Assembly: GCA_025359845.1 (NCBI GenBank)
Contig: JANYDT010000156.1
Coordinates: 1-32,568, forward strand
DNA: 32,568 bases
Source of the DNA: Acidimicrobiia bacterium
Lineage (GTDB): Bacteria; Actinomycetota; Acidimicrobiia; Acidimicrobiales; JANYDT01
Direction: 5' to 3'
The notes beneath the pieces are model-generated. The model worked only from the letters and a program-made list of their open reading frames with translations. It had not been told where the DNA came from and ran no database searches. Numbering within the stretch: the stretch's first letter is position 1; the number at the start of each line of letters is the position of its first letter. This document shows, piece after piece, positions 6,975 to 14,978 of this stretch. The translations under genes were made by a program, and so were the position numbers.

Positions 6975-7388
6975 ATGGCCAAGACCGACGCCAATCCGCC
7001 GCTTCCCTACTTTCCCGGTGAGTACGTTCTCACTGAGATCACCGTCGACGACCTGAACAAGTCCGTGAAGCCGAAGCAGTTCCTTCACATCGACCAATCC
7101 GAGTGCATCATGTGCGAGGGTTGCGTCGACATCTGTCCGTGGAAATGCATTCACATGCTCTCAGCCGCCACGGTGGCTGACGCCGTCGACGTGGTGGCCC
7201 CGGGCACCGATCCTGATGACCACGTGGTCTTCGTAGTCGACGAAGACGTCTGTACCCGCTGCGGACTATGCGTTGATCGCTGTCCAACCGGTGTGATCAT
7301 CATGGGAAAAGCCGGTCTCGCACCGCGCGACGGCGACCCGCATAATCGAGACAGCAAGCACGGCTACTCCTACGGCATGCGCTTCTAG
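6975..7388 (+). CDS. 2[4Fe-4S] ferredoxin-type protein of the bc module
   Basis: The 137-residue protein carries two full CxxCxxCxxxC(P) clusters: Cys 44, 47, 50, 54 (CIMCEGCVDICP) and Cys 93, 96, 99, 103 (CTRCGLCVDRCP). The spacer between them, about 38 residues including an acidic VAPGTDPDDH loop, is longer than in simple bacterial ferredoxins, and there are extra N- and C-terminal segments that could dock to a complex. No membrane segment or signal is present, so it should act on the cytoplasmic side. It lies 18 bases after the membrane protein and 18 before cytochrome b. The position suggests an electron donor or acceptor at the cytoplasmic face of the cytochrome b subunit. An AAGGA ribosome site (about 6955-6959) precedes it at somewhat long spacing. 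Confidence 0.9.
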   Translation: MAKTDANPPLPYFPGEYVLTEITVDDLNKSVKPKQFLHIDQSECIMCEGCVDICPWKCIHMLSAATVADAVDVVAPGTDPDDHVVFVVDEDVCTRCGLCVDRCPTGVIIMGKAGLAPRDGDPHNRDSKHGYSYGMRF

Positions 7389-7406
7389 GGGCTGGAGAAC
7401 ACAAAC

Positions 7407-8174
7407 ATGGCAACCAAAATGACGCCGCAGCAGCGTATGACCGACATCGCCGACAAGACACAAGGGTCCCAAGCCTGGAACTCGATCTTTCGGCCTGGCT
7501 CGATCTTCCGCAAGGGCTATTCCGACAGTCCTCGTAACCGCAGCTATGTGATCATGAACTCGCTGCTGTATCACCTTCACCCGGTGAAGGTGAAACGCCA
7601 CGCGGTCAAGGTCAGCTATACGCTGTGTCTTGGAGGGCTCTCGTTCTTCTTGTTCATCTTGTTGACGATTACGGGCATCTTCTTGATGTTCTTCTACCGT
7701 CCAACCGAAGCGCAGGCCTGGAGCGACATCCGCAACCTCCAGACCGGGGTCGCGTTCGGCATGCTCGTGCGCAACATGCACAGATGGGGTGCGCACCTCA
7801 TGGTGCTAACCGTCTTCTTGCACATGGCCCGGGTCTTCTATCACGGGGCTTACAAGGCGCCCCGAGAGTTCAACTGGGTAATCGGCGTGATTTTGCTCAC
7901 GCTCACCCTGCTTCTTTCGTTCACCGGTTACTTGCTCCCCTGGGATCAACTCGCCCTGTGGGCGGTGACCGTAGGAACGAACATGATCGGCTATACGCCG
8001 GTCTTCGGTAGACAGACACGATTCGTCTTGCTCGGGAGCATCGAGATAGGCACCAACACGCTTCTTCGATGGTATGTGTTGCATGTCTTGTTGTTCCCGT
8101 TTGTAATCGTCATTTTCATGGCGATCCATTTCTGGCGAGTCCGCAAAGACGGCGGCATCTCCGGGCCGTTGTAG
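7407..8174 (+). CDS. qcrB: Cytochrome b N-terminal subunit, b6 type
   Basis: The 255-residue integral membrane protein is the four-helix haem-binding half of cytochrome b and holds two b haems in the quinol:cytochrome c reductase. Axial His residues are 125 and 139 (14 apart) in helix B and 226 and 241 (15 apart) in helix D; the 15 spacing is the b6f/Firmicutes pattern, whereas bc1 has 14. The TLCLGG segment places Cys74 where b6 has the Cys (FYCLGG) that binds the additional haem c(n)/c(i). The RPT, NMHRW, TGYLLPWDQ and C-terminal ISGPL segments also match cytochrome b6 closely. A hydrophilic N-terminal extension of about 55 residues precedes the first helix. The split organisation is completed by the next gene, 29 bases downstream. 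Confidence 0.93.
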   Translation: MATKMTPQQRMTDIADKTQGSQAWNSIFRPGSIFRKGYSDSPRNRSYVIMNSLLYHLHPVKVKRHAVKVSYTLCLGGLSFFLFILLTITGIFLMFFYRPTEAQAWSDIRNLQTGVAFGMLVRNMHRWGAHLMVLTVFLHMARVFYHGAYKAPREFNWVIGVILLTLTLLLSFTGYLLPWDQLALWAVTVGTNMIGYTPVFGRQTRFVLLGSIEIGTNTLLRWYVLHVLLFPFVIVIFMAIHFWRVRKDGGISGPL

Positions 8175-8203
8175 CAGGCGAGCGAGAGAGCTGAGGAGGA
8201 ACA

Positions 8204-9061
8204 ATGGCAGACATCCCCGAACATCTATTGAAGCGAGCCGAAGAGGCCAAGGCGAAAGCGGCGGCCAAGAAGGCCGCTGCGGCTGGAGGCGCGCCGGTCG
8301 GCGAGCCTGTAGCCGCGACGCCGAACGCCGACGCCGAAGCGGCCGCGAGCTTTGCCGAAGCCGAAGCTTCGGGCAAGATCCCCGCGCACCTGCTCGCTCG
8401 CAGCTCTGCGGCCAAGGCCGCAAAGGCCGGCGCCGGGGGAGGGGCTGGCGAAGAACCTGCGGCCGGCGGTGGAGTTGCCCTGCTTGAGCGCCCGGGTGCC
8501 GGCGCAGCGACGCCTTCGCCCGCAGGACTGGCCCAGACCGGTGGGCCCGCGTTGGTCGGTCCGGCCGGCCACACTCAACGACTGCTGACCGTCGTCAAGG
8601 CCGGCTCGATCCAGGACGTCAAGTCGACCCCTATCGACAAAGTGAGCACTTGGCCCCATCTCTTGGTCGGCGAGTTCGTTGCCTCGTTGCTGTGTACCGC
8701 ATTTCTGCTGGTGTTCTCCACTTTCGTGAGAGCACCGCTGCTGGCCCAAGCCAACTACAACCGGACCCCTAACCCGTCCAAGGCCCCGTGGTACTTCCTC
8801 GGGCTCCAAGAGCTGCTCACGATGTTCCACCCGATGGTGGCCGGCGTGACTATTCCTGGCATGGGCATCTTCATCTTGATCTTGGCTCCCTATACCGATC
8901 GCAACCCATCGAACAAACCCGAGGATCGCAAATTCGCGATCGGGCTGTTCACCATCTTCATGATGTTCTGGGCCGTTCTGGTCGTCATTGGCTCGTTCTT
9001 TCGAGGACCGGGCTTCAACTTCGTCATGCCCTGGAATAAGGGCATCTTCTTCGACTTCTAG
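8204..9061 (+). CDS. qcrC: Cytochrome b C-terminal subunit (subunit IV-like) with Ala-rich extension
   Basis: A 285-residue protein. Residues about 148-285 match subunit IV/the C-terminal half of cytochrome b, with three predicted transmembrane helices (about 155-175, 215-230, 245-266) and the Qo-site region NPSKAPWYFLGLQELL. The usual PEWY tetrad here reads APWY (194-197), so the catalytic Glu is absent at that position. The first ~145 residues are Ala/Gly-rich, probably disordered and cytoplasmic, and contain the motif IPEHLLKR (4-11) and again IPAHLLAR (59-66). A strong GAGGAGG ribosome site precedes ATG 8204. It forms the quinol-oxidising site together with the previous gene and the Rieske protein. 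The symbol follows the split-b usage of Firmicutes; in actinobacteria qcrC denotes the cytochrome c. Confidence 0.88.
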   Translation: MADIPEHLLKRAEEAKAKAAAKKAAAAGGAPVGEPVAATPNADAEAAASFAEAEASGKIPAHLLARSSAAKAAKAGAGGGAGEEPAAGGGVALLERPGAGAATPSPAGLAQTGGPALVGPAGHTQRLLTVVKAGSIQDVKSTPIDKVSTWPHLLVGEFVASLLCTAFLLVFSTFVRAPLLAQANYNRTPNPSKAPWYFLGLQELLTMFHPMVAGVTIPGMGIFILILAPYTDRNPSNKPEDRKFAIGLFTIFMMFWAVLVVIGSFFRGPGFNFVMPWNKGIFFDF

Positions 9062-9076
9062 TCACGGATACCTGAC

Positions 9077-9934
9077 ATGAGCACTGGAGCTATTCTCGCT
9101 GTAGCCGTCGTGGCGGTCGTCGTCCTCGCCGGTCTCTTCCTATTGACGACAGCCCGTCGCAGTGACCGCAACGCCGCCACCGGCTTGCTGGCCCGCGAGA
9201 CGATGAAGCGCGATCGTCAGGCTCGCAAAGCCCGTCGTATCGAAGCCGAAGCTCCGGTGTTTCCGGCCGCGGCCACCGGCAAAGACGTTGAACGGGCTGT
9301 CCGCAGCGCTTCAATTGCCACACCGGCACCCAAACTGCCCGTGCCGTGGACACCTATGGACGAAGAGCAGCTCGGCGTCACTCGCCGGCAGTTCTTCAAT
9401 CGTTCGATCACCGTGATGATGATCGCCGGTATCAGCGGGTTCGCGGCCTCGCTCATCGCCTTCCTCTGGCCTTCATTGAAGGGTGGCTTCGGCTCACGCG
9501 TGACGGTCGGCAAGATCGACGACATCCTCGCTCAGATCACCGCCGCCAACGGTCCGGTGTACGTAGCCGAAGCGCGTACGTATCTCCAGCCCTACCCCGC
9601 GTCTGCTCTGCCCAAAGCCAAGAAGGTGTACGCCGGCGCGGTGCTCGACGGTATGAATGCCGGAGTCGTGGCGCTGTACCAGAAGTGCGTGCATCTGGGT
9701 TGTCGCGTTCCGTGGTGCTCGACGTCGCAATGGTTTGAATGTCCTTGCCATGGCTCGCAGTACAACCGGGTGGGCGAGAAGAAGGGCGGCCCCGCGCCGC
9801 GTGGGCTCGACCGGTTCGCGGTAATTATCGGCGCCGGCGGTATCGTGACGGTCGACAGCTCTGCGGTGGCGGTGGGCCCGCCCATCGGCACCAACACCAC
9901 CGGCCAAGAAGCCGACGGACCGCATTGCGTCTGA
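9077..9934 (+). CDS. qcrA: Rieske [2Fe-2S] iron-sulfur protein
   Basis: The 285-residue high-potential iron-sulfur subunit takes the first electron from quinol. Box 1 is CVHLGC (204-209) and box 2 is CPCHGS (222-227): cluster ligands Cys204, His206, Cys222 and His225, with Cys209-Cys224 as the expected disulfide. There is a first transmembrane helix at the N-terminus (about 4-24), then a hydrophilic loop, a twin-arginine-like TRRQFFNRS (102-110) and a second membrane helix (about 111-131) before the soluble domain. The extra N-terminal helix is reminiscent of actinobacterial QcrA, which has three. The insert PWCSTSQWF between the boxes and an additional Cys at 214 are noted. It lies 15 bases after the cytochrome b C-terminal gene. 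Confidence 0.95.
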   Translation: MSTGAILAVAVVAVVVLAGLFLLTTARRSDRNAATGLLARETMKRDRQARKARRIEAEAPVFPAAATGKDVERAVRSASIATPAPKLPVPWTPMDEEQLGVTRRQFFNRSITVMMIAGISGFAASLIAFLWPSLKGGFGSRVTVGKIDDILAQITAANGPVYVAEARTYLQPYPASALPKAKKVYAGAVLDGMNAGVVALYQKCVHLGCRVPWCSTSQWFECPCHGSQYNRVGEKKGGPAPRGLDRFAVIIGAGGIVTVDSSAVAVGPPIGTNTTGQEADGPHCV

Positions 9935-9983
9935 TGACCGTCCTGACCCTCGTTTGTATTCCTCGTTCCCGGAGTGTTCGTTC

Positions 9984-11159
9984 GTGACCCTCGCCACGCT
10001 CATCAATACCCCGCCGCGCGCCATCGCCGTCGTGGTGGCCGTCGTGGCTATCCTCGGGTGGTTGGTCTTTGTCGTACTGGAGAACCGACGTACTCCTGCG
10101 GTTCTGACGGAGCAGTACCTCGATGCTCCCAACCGGGCCACCGCGCCTGACGATGATGTGTTCGAAGGGCCCCGACTCGATCGGTTCTTGGGTTGGGGTC
10201 TCATTCTGATGGCCATCGTGGCCATTGGTTTGCCCATCTATTGGCTGGCCGAAGTAGGTCGCCAGACAGGGTCCATCCGGGGCTTCGATAAGCGCAGTTG
10301 GCAGCGCGGCGAAGAGCTGTTCCTATCGACGGCGGCCAAGCCTCATCCGGGGTTCGGGTGCGCGGACTGCCATGGGTCGGTCGGCCAAGGTGGCGTGGCC
10401 AAATGGAACCTGGCGGTCTTCAACACCGACGGCACCAAGGTGCAGGAGAACGGCAAGGACAAGCTCGAGCCGGTGTCGTGGGCGGCGCCCGCGATCAATA
10501 CTGTCGCGCTGCGCTACAACGTCACGCAGATCAAGCAGGTGCTCATTTACGGTCGCGGCGGTAACAAGCCGATGCCGGCTTGGGGCGTAGCCGGCGGTGG
10601 CGCCATGAATGATCAGCAGATCGACGATCTCGCCAACTTCTTGCGCCATCTTGCCATTGAGTCATATGAGCCGGCGGTGCAGACCTACAACGACGAATGG
10701 AACCGCAACGGCCACGACGCCGACAAGGCCTACGCCAAGGCGCTCGTGGTCGCCGGGCAGGAGTACCGCAAGGCCAAGAGCAACCCTGCGGATCAGGCCA
10801 AAGAATATCTGGGCGTGAAAGCGAACGCAGGGCAGAGCGAGGGCCAAGCTCTGTTCAACCTGTTTTGTGCCCGCTGCCACACCAAGGGATGGAGTTATCA
10901 GACCCCCAACACCGACTACGCCAAGCCCGCAGTCGCGGGGGGCGGATGGTATGGGCCCAACCTTACGGGGCAGTCCGAAGTCCGCCAGTTCCCGACCGAG
11001 AAGGATCACATCGACTACGTGACCAACGGCGTCGATCAAGGCAAGGGCTACGGCGCTGGGGGCGTGCAGAAGTACGACGGTGGCGGCATGCCTTACTGGA
11101 GCAACATGCTGACGCCTGACCAGGTTAAGGCCATCGTCGAGTACGAGAGGAGCCTGTGA
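9984..11159 (+). CDS. Dihaem cytochrome c with two N-terminal membrane helices
   Basis: A 391-residue protein if started at GTG 9984, which has GGAG about 9 bases upstream; an ATG at 9954 would add ten residues unlike a signal. Two transmembrane helices (about 13-32 and 69-88) are followed by two class I cytochrome c domains with CADCH (126-130) and CARCH (295-299). Candidate axial Met residues are 197 (KPMPAW) and 369 (GGMPYW). It probably receives electrons from the Rieske protein, taking the role of cytochrome c1, and relays them to an oxidase; the two domains resemble the dihaem logic of actinobacterial QcrC, but the two-helix N-terminal anchor differs from the usual layout. Its C-terminus resembles the divergent monohaem cytochrome. 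It overlaps the next gene by 4 bases. Confidence 0.88.
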   Translation: MTLATLINTPPRAIAVVVAVVAILGWLVFVVLENRRTPAVLTEQYLDAPNRATAPDDDVFEGPRLDRFLGWGLILMAIVAIGLPIYWLAEVGRQTGSIRGFDKRSWQRGEELFLSTAAKPHPGFGCADCHGSVGQGGVAKWNLAVFNTDGTKVQENGKDKLEPVSWAAPAINTVALRYNVTQIKQVLIYGRGGNKPMPAWGVAGGGAMNDQQIDDLANFLRHLAIESYEPAVQTYNDEWNRNGHDADKAYAKALVVAGQEYRKAKSNPADQAKEYLGVKANAGQSEGQALFNLFCARCHTKGWSYQTPNTDYAKPAVAGGGWYGPNLTGQSEVRQFPTEKDHIDYVTNGVDQGKGYGAGGVQKYDGGGMPYWSNMLTPDQVKAIVEYERSL

Positions 11160-12025
11160 TGCTCGTCACCACCAACCACATCGCTGTCCAGCTCATAAGC
11201 GCCTTGTCCTGGAACCCGACAGTCCGCGGGTTCTTGTTCCCGCTCATTATGTTCTCGATCCTTGCCGGATCGTCGTGGTTGATCCTCTATACCAACGTCG
11301 GTAACCGGCTGGGATTCCTGATTGCCGCCTCGGCCTTTTTCGGCTGGATGACCATGATGTCGGGCGTGTGGATGATCTACGGCATCGGCTTGAAGGGAAC
11401 GCCTGCGCACTGGGTGGTGAAGGAACATATCGTCGGTCCGACAGCCAACGCCCAGTATGAGCCGGGGGCCAAGCTGACTGACGCGAAACTGTGGAAGTCG
11501 GTGCCCGACGGAACGCCCATCCGGGCCGATGCCCAAGCGTCGGTCGACACTTATCTGGCGCCTTCCGCAGACTCCGGCAAGCCGTTGCCCACGGCTCTGT
11601 ACAAGAGCAACACCGACTATCTCCCGGTCAACGCAGTCCAGCGCGGCGGCGACAACGAGCTGTTCCAGATCCACCCCTTCTGGGAGAAGAACCCGCGCAG
11701 TCATCACAAGTTCTTTTTGAAGCACAGCCCTCACTGGTTCGTGATGCAGGTGCAGGGAGTGAAGACACAGACGTACGCCGACCCCTACAATCCGGGCACG
11801 CCCAAGACCCGGAATGTGTTGGTGAACAAGAAGCCGGTTGTCGATCCCACCAAGCCGGTGGTAACCGTCTTCTTGCTGCGCAACTTGGGGTCGCAACGCC
11901 AGCCCCCAATGATGGTCTTCCTTTTCTCGGGCATCCTGTTGACAGTCTGCCTGGGTTCGTTGCATAAGCGCGACAAGGCCGTCATGGCCGAATTGAAGTC
12001 CAGTACGGCGTTGGCCCGGGCCTAA
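11156..12025 (+). CDS. Unknown membrane protein between cytochrome c and nuoA
   Basis: This 289-residue protein is not recognised. It has two N-terminal transmembrane helices (about 26-46 and 52-76), a large polar domain (about 80-240, rich in Pro, Lys and His, with HPFWEKNPRSHHKFFLKHS), and a C-terminal membrane helix (about 243-262). By the arrangement, the polar domain should lie on one face of the membrane between helices 2 and 3. There is no CxxCH or Fe-S motif. The start overlaps the stop of the dihaem cytochrome (GTG 11156, or ATG 11159), indicating translational coupling, and nuoA follows 13 bases later. It is a candidate accessory subunit of the bc complex or a link between it and complex I or an oxidase; this is inferred from position only. 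Confidence 0.75.
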   Translation: MMLVTTNHIAVQLISALSWNPTVRGFLFPLIMFSILAGSSWLILYTNVGNRLGFLIAASAFFGWMTMMSGVWMIYGIGLKGTPAHWVVKEHIVGPTANAQYEPGAKLTDAKLWKSVPDGTPIRADAQASVDTYLAPSADSGKPLPTALYKSNTDYLPVNAVQRGGDNELFQIHPFWEKNPRSHHKFFLKHSPHWFVMQVQGVKTQTYADPYNPGTPKTRNVLVNKKPVVDPTKPVVTVFLLRNLGSQRQPPMMVFLFSGILLTVCLGSLHKRDKAVMAELKSSTALARA

Positions 12026-12038
12026 GGCAGAGTGATTC

Positions 12039-12518
12039 GTGGCTGACTACTTGCCCATCGTGGCGCTCCTCGTCGTCGCCACCTTCTTCGTATTCGGTTC
12101 GTTCGTGGCGTCGGGGCTGCTCGGTCCGAAACGGAAAGAATCGGCCGCCAAAATCGGTCCGTACGAGTGCGGCATCGTGCCTGATAGCGAGCCGGCCGAA
12201 CGCTTTCCCGTCAAGTTCTATCTAGTGGCCATGATCTTCGTCATTTTTGATATCGAGATCATCTTCTTGTACCCGTGGGCGGTTCTAGGCAACCGACTAG
12301 GAACCTTCGGGGTCGTCGAAATGTTGCTCTTCTCCGTTGCCGTGGTGGTTTCGCTGGCTTATCTGCTTTCTAACGGGGCCATCGATTGGGCACCTGTATC
12401 CAAGCTCAAGCAGCTTGAAAGTCACGTAAGCGAGCGTACCGCCGCTTCCACTATCCGTCGCGTGGGCAGCCGTCCCGACGCCCCTGTCACGCTCGACGCT
12501 CCGGCCAAGGTCGCCTGA
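12039..12518 (+). CDS. nuoA: NADH-quinone oxidoreductase subunit A
   Basis: A 159-residue membrane subunit with three helices (about 6-28, 60-80, 92-112). The conserved loop [20 protein letters not shown] (42-61) lies next to the quinone channel, and [12 protein letters not shown] (70-81) is the membrane signature with the acidic residues used in complex I. About 40 C-terminal residues after the third helix exceed the usual ~120-residue length. The start is GTG 12039, with an AAGGCAG site just upstream at 12024-12030. It lies 13 bases after the unknown membrane protein and 1 base before nuoB, joining the bc module to the nuo operon without a terminator. Confidence 0.96.
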   Translation: MADYLPIVALLVVATFFVFGSFVASGLLGPKRKESAAKIGPYECGIVPDSEPAERFPVKFYLVAMIFVIFDIEIIFLYPWAVLGNRLGTFGVVEMLLFSVAVVVSLAYLLSNGAIDWAPVSKLKQLESHVSERTAASTIRRVGSRPDAPVTLDAPAKVA

Positions 12519-12519
12519 G

Positions 12520-13068
12520 ATGGGCCTCGAAGATCTCAATCACAATTTCCTCACGGGCAACATCGAGACCTTCGTCAAATGGTGTCGCACCCAGAGCTGT
12601 TGGCCGGCCAGTTTCGGTCTGGCCTGCTGTGCCATCGAAATGATGGCCACCGGGGCTTCTCGTTTCGACCTCGCCCGCTTTGGCATGGAAGTTTTTCGAG
12701 CGTCGCCGCGCCAAGCCGACCTGATGATCGTGGCCGGACGGGTCAGCCAGAAGATGGCGCCGGTCCTGCGCCAGGTGCACGACCAGATGATGGAACCCAA
12801 ATGGGTCATCTCGATGGGTGTGTGCGCCAGCTCCGGTGGCATGTTCAACAACTACGCCATCGTTCAAGGCGTCGACCAAATCGTCCCCGTCGATGTCTAT
12901 GCGCCCGGCTGTCCTCCCGGCCCCGAGACGCTCATTCATGCGATCTTGACCCTCCACGAAATGATCAGGACGGGCGAGATAACCCAGCGCCGCAACGCCA
13001 CCGGCGCCGGCGCTTCGGTCCAGCTCGACGTTGCGCCGAAGACCGTTTCCATCGGAACGCCCAAATGA
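12520..13068 (+). CDS. nuoB: NADH-quinone oxidoreductase subunit B
   Basis: A 182-residue peripheral subunit that holds the terminal [4Fe-4S] cluster N2 next to quinone. The ligands are visible: the tandem Cys36-Cys37 in GLACCAIEM, Cys102 in GVCASSGG, and Cys131 in [20 protein letters not shown] (62-73) is also conserved. The length is normal, with a slightly extended C-terminal tail. The ATG follows the nuoA stop by 1 base, and the gene overlaps nuoC by 4 bases. Confidence 0.97.
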   Translation: MGLEDLNHNFLTGNIETFVKWCRTQSCWPASFGLACCAIEMMATGASRFDLARFGMEVFRASPRQADLMIVAGRVSQKMAPVLRQVHDQMMEPKWVISMGVCASSGGMFNNYAIVQGVDQIVPVDVYAPGCPPGPETLIHAILTLHEMIRTGEITQRRNATGAGASVQLDVAPKTVSIGTPK

Positions 13069-13604
13069 GCGATAGCGCAGTGGCCGATAAAGCCATCACC
13101 GAGCCTACGGACCCCTCGATGGAGCCAGAGCGTCATGGCGGCGCGCTCGTTTCGCGCCGTTTCGAACAGGAGTGCCTTCACCCGTCGCGCACCGACTATT
13201 TGAAAGTCGTCGCTGCGCTCAAGGCCGAGGGTTACAACCAAGCGTCCGACCTCTGTGCCGTCGACTATCTAACGTATGAGGCGGGTCGCGATTTGCCGAC
13301 CGGTATTGAACCCGAGCGGTTCGAGGTCGTGGTAAACCTGCTGTCGCATTCGTTGAACCAACGCATCCGGATCCGCGTCCAAGTCGCCGCTGATAGTCCG
13401 ACCCTCGCTTCGCTATACGACTTATACCCCGGGGTCGAGGCGATGGAACGCGAGGCCTATGACCTCATGGGCATCATCTTCACCGGCCATCCCGACCTCA
13501 CCCGTATTTTGATGCCCGACGGCTGGGAGGGGCATCCGCTGCGTAAGGATTACGCCACTGGGCGCATACCGGTCCAATTCAAAGGAGCGCCGCAACCCCG
13601 ATGA
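13065..13604 (+). CDS. nuoC: NADH-quinone oxidoreductase subunit C
   Basis: 179 residues from ATG 13065, which overlaps the nuoB stop (ATGA) and is the start that gives a normal length; the open frame extends upstream within nuoB but is not NuoC-like. The 30-kDa subunit signature is in the C-terminal half: [29 protein letters not shown] and [10 protein letters not shown]. It is a structural subunit of the hydrophilic arm contacting NuoD. Separate nuoC and nuoD genes are present here, unlike the E. coli fusion. It overlaps nuoD by 4 bases. Confidence 0.96.
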   Translation: MSDSAVADKAITEPTDPSMEPERHGGALVSRRFEQECLHPSRTDYLKVVAALKAEGYNQASDLCAVDYLTYEAGRDLPTGIEPERFEVVVNLLSHSLNQRIRIRVQVAADSPTLASLYDLYPGVEAMEREAYDLMGIIFTGHPDLTRILMPDGWEGHPLRKDYATGRIPVQFKGAPQPR

Positions 13605-14962
13605 CGGCCACCCTGAATACCGAAACCGATTCAACGACGCAGTCCGCCGCGGGCGAGATGGAATCGAAGCCCCAAGAGCTTCACCTCCGATCGGAAACGG
13701 CCGCCCCCGAGTTGGCGCGCGAGCGCGGCGCGGTGCTGCGCGGCGTGAGCGAACGCGACGCCGCCCTCGACCTCAATGACTACGACATCGAACTCGGCGA
13801 CGAGACGATGATCATCAACATGGGCCCACAACACCCCAGCACCCACGGCGTCTTACGGGTCATGATGGAGTTGCGCGGCGAGCAGGTGCTGCGCACCAAA
13901 CCGGTGATCGGTTACCTCCATACGGGCATGGAGAAGACGGCCGAAACCCTGACCTTCAACCAGGGTGGAACCAACGTTACGCGCATGGACTACCTGAGTC
14001 CTTTCTGCAACGAGCTCACCTTCAGCCTGGCCGTCGAGAAACTTCTGGCCGTGGAAATCCCCGAGCGGGCGACCTGGATTCGCATGCTAATGGCCGAACT
14101 GAACCGAATGGCCAGCCATCTCCTCTTTCAGGCCACGAACGGCATGGATCTGGGCGCCGTGGGCATGATGATCTATGGGTGGCGAGAGCGCGAAGAACTA
14201 TTGACTTTCTTTGAGAAGGTCACCGGCCTGCGGATGAACCACAACTACATCCGCCCCGGGGGCGTGGCCGTGGATCTGCCCGATGGTTGGCAACAGGATG
14301 TGTTGGACATATGTGATCTCGTTGAGCCCCGACTCGATCAGTACGATACGTTGCTGACCGGCCAACCGATTTATCGCGACCGCACCATGGGCGTAGGTGT
14401 GATCACCGCCGAAGAGGCGATCGCCCTTTCGGCGACAGGACCGATCCTGCGCGGCACCGGTGTGGCGTGGGATCTCCGCAAAGATCAGCCTTACCTGTTC
14501 TACGACCAGGTCGAGTTCGACGTCATTGTCGGCACTCAAGGCGACGCCTTCGACCGGTACGCCATTCGACTCAACGAGATTCGTGAATCGGCGCGCATTG
14601 TGCGCCAAATCGTCGACCTAATGCCGCCCGGTGACTATCGCTCACAAAACAAGAAGATCACGCCGCCGCCCCGTTCCCGTATTGACGAGTCGATGGAGGC
14701 GTTGATCCATCACTTCAAGTTGATGACCGAAGGCTTCCGGGTGCCGGCCGGCGAGGTCTATGTCGCCACCGAGTCGCCTCGAGGAGAACTTGGCTGTTAC
14801 CTGGTGAGCGATGGAGGCGCCAAGCCCTATCGCATGCACTGGCGGGGCCCGTCTTTCGTCAACTTGCAGTCGATGCCCACCATGATGCAAGGGGCCATGA
14901 TCGCCGATGCGATCGCGGTGATCTCGTCGGTCGACCCCGTGCTCGGTGAGGTCGATCGTTGA
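13601..14962 (+). CDS. nuoD: NADH-quinone oxidoreductase subunit D
   Basis: A 453-residue 49-kDa-type subunit that forms the quinone pocket with NuoB and NuoH. GPQHPSTHGVLR (75-86) includes the His of the quinone site, and GYLHTGMEK (104-112) includes the quinone-contacting Tyr. The C-terminus ends with the typical VDPVLGEVDR. The N-terminal ~60 residues before YDIELGDETM are acidic and variable, about 40 longer than short homologues. It overlaps nuoC by 4 bases; nuoE follows after 16. Confidence 0.97.
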   Translation: MTATLNTETDSTTQSAAGEMESKPQELHLRSETAAPELARERGAVLRGVSERDAALDLNDYDIELGDETMIINMGPQHPSTHGVLRVMMELRGEQVLRTKPVIGYLHTGMEKTAETLTFNQGGTNVTRMDYLSPFCNELTFSLAVEKLLAVEIPERATWIRMLMAELNRMASHLLFQATNGMDLGAVGMMIYGWREREELLTFFEKVTGLRMNHNYIRPGGVAVDLPDGWQQDVLDICDLVEPRLDQYDTLLTGQPIYRDRTMGVGVITAEEAIALSATGPILRGTGVAWDLRKDQPYLFYDQVEFDVIVGTQGDAFDRYAIRLNEIRESARIVRQIVDLMPPGDYRSQNKKITPPPRSRIDESMEALIHHFKLMTEGFRVPAGEVYVATESPRGELGCYLVSDGGAKPYRMHWRGPSFVNLQSMPTMMQGAMIADAIAVISSVDPVLGEVDR

Positions 14963-14978
14963 TGGGCGTGATTCGGTA

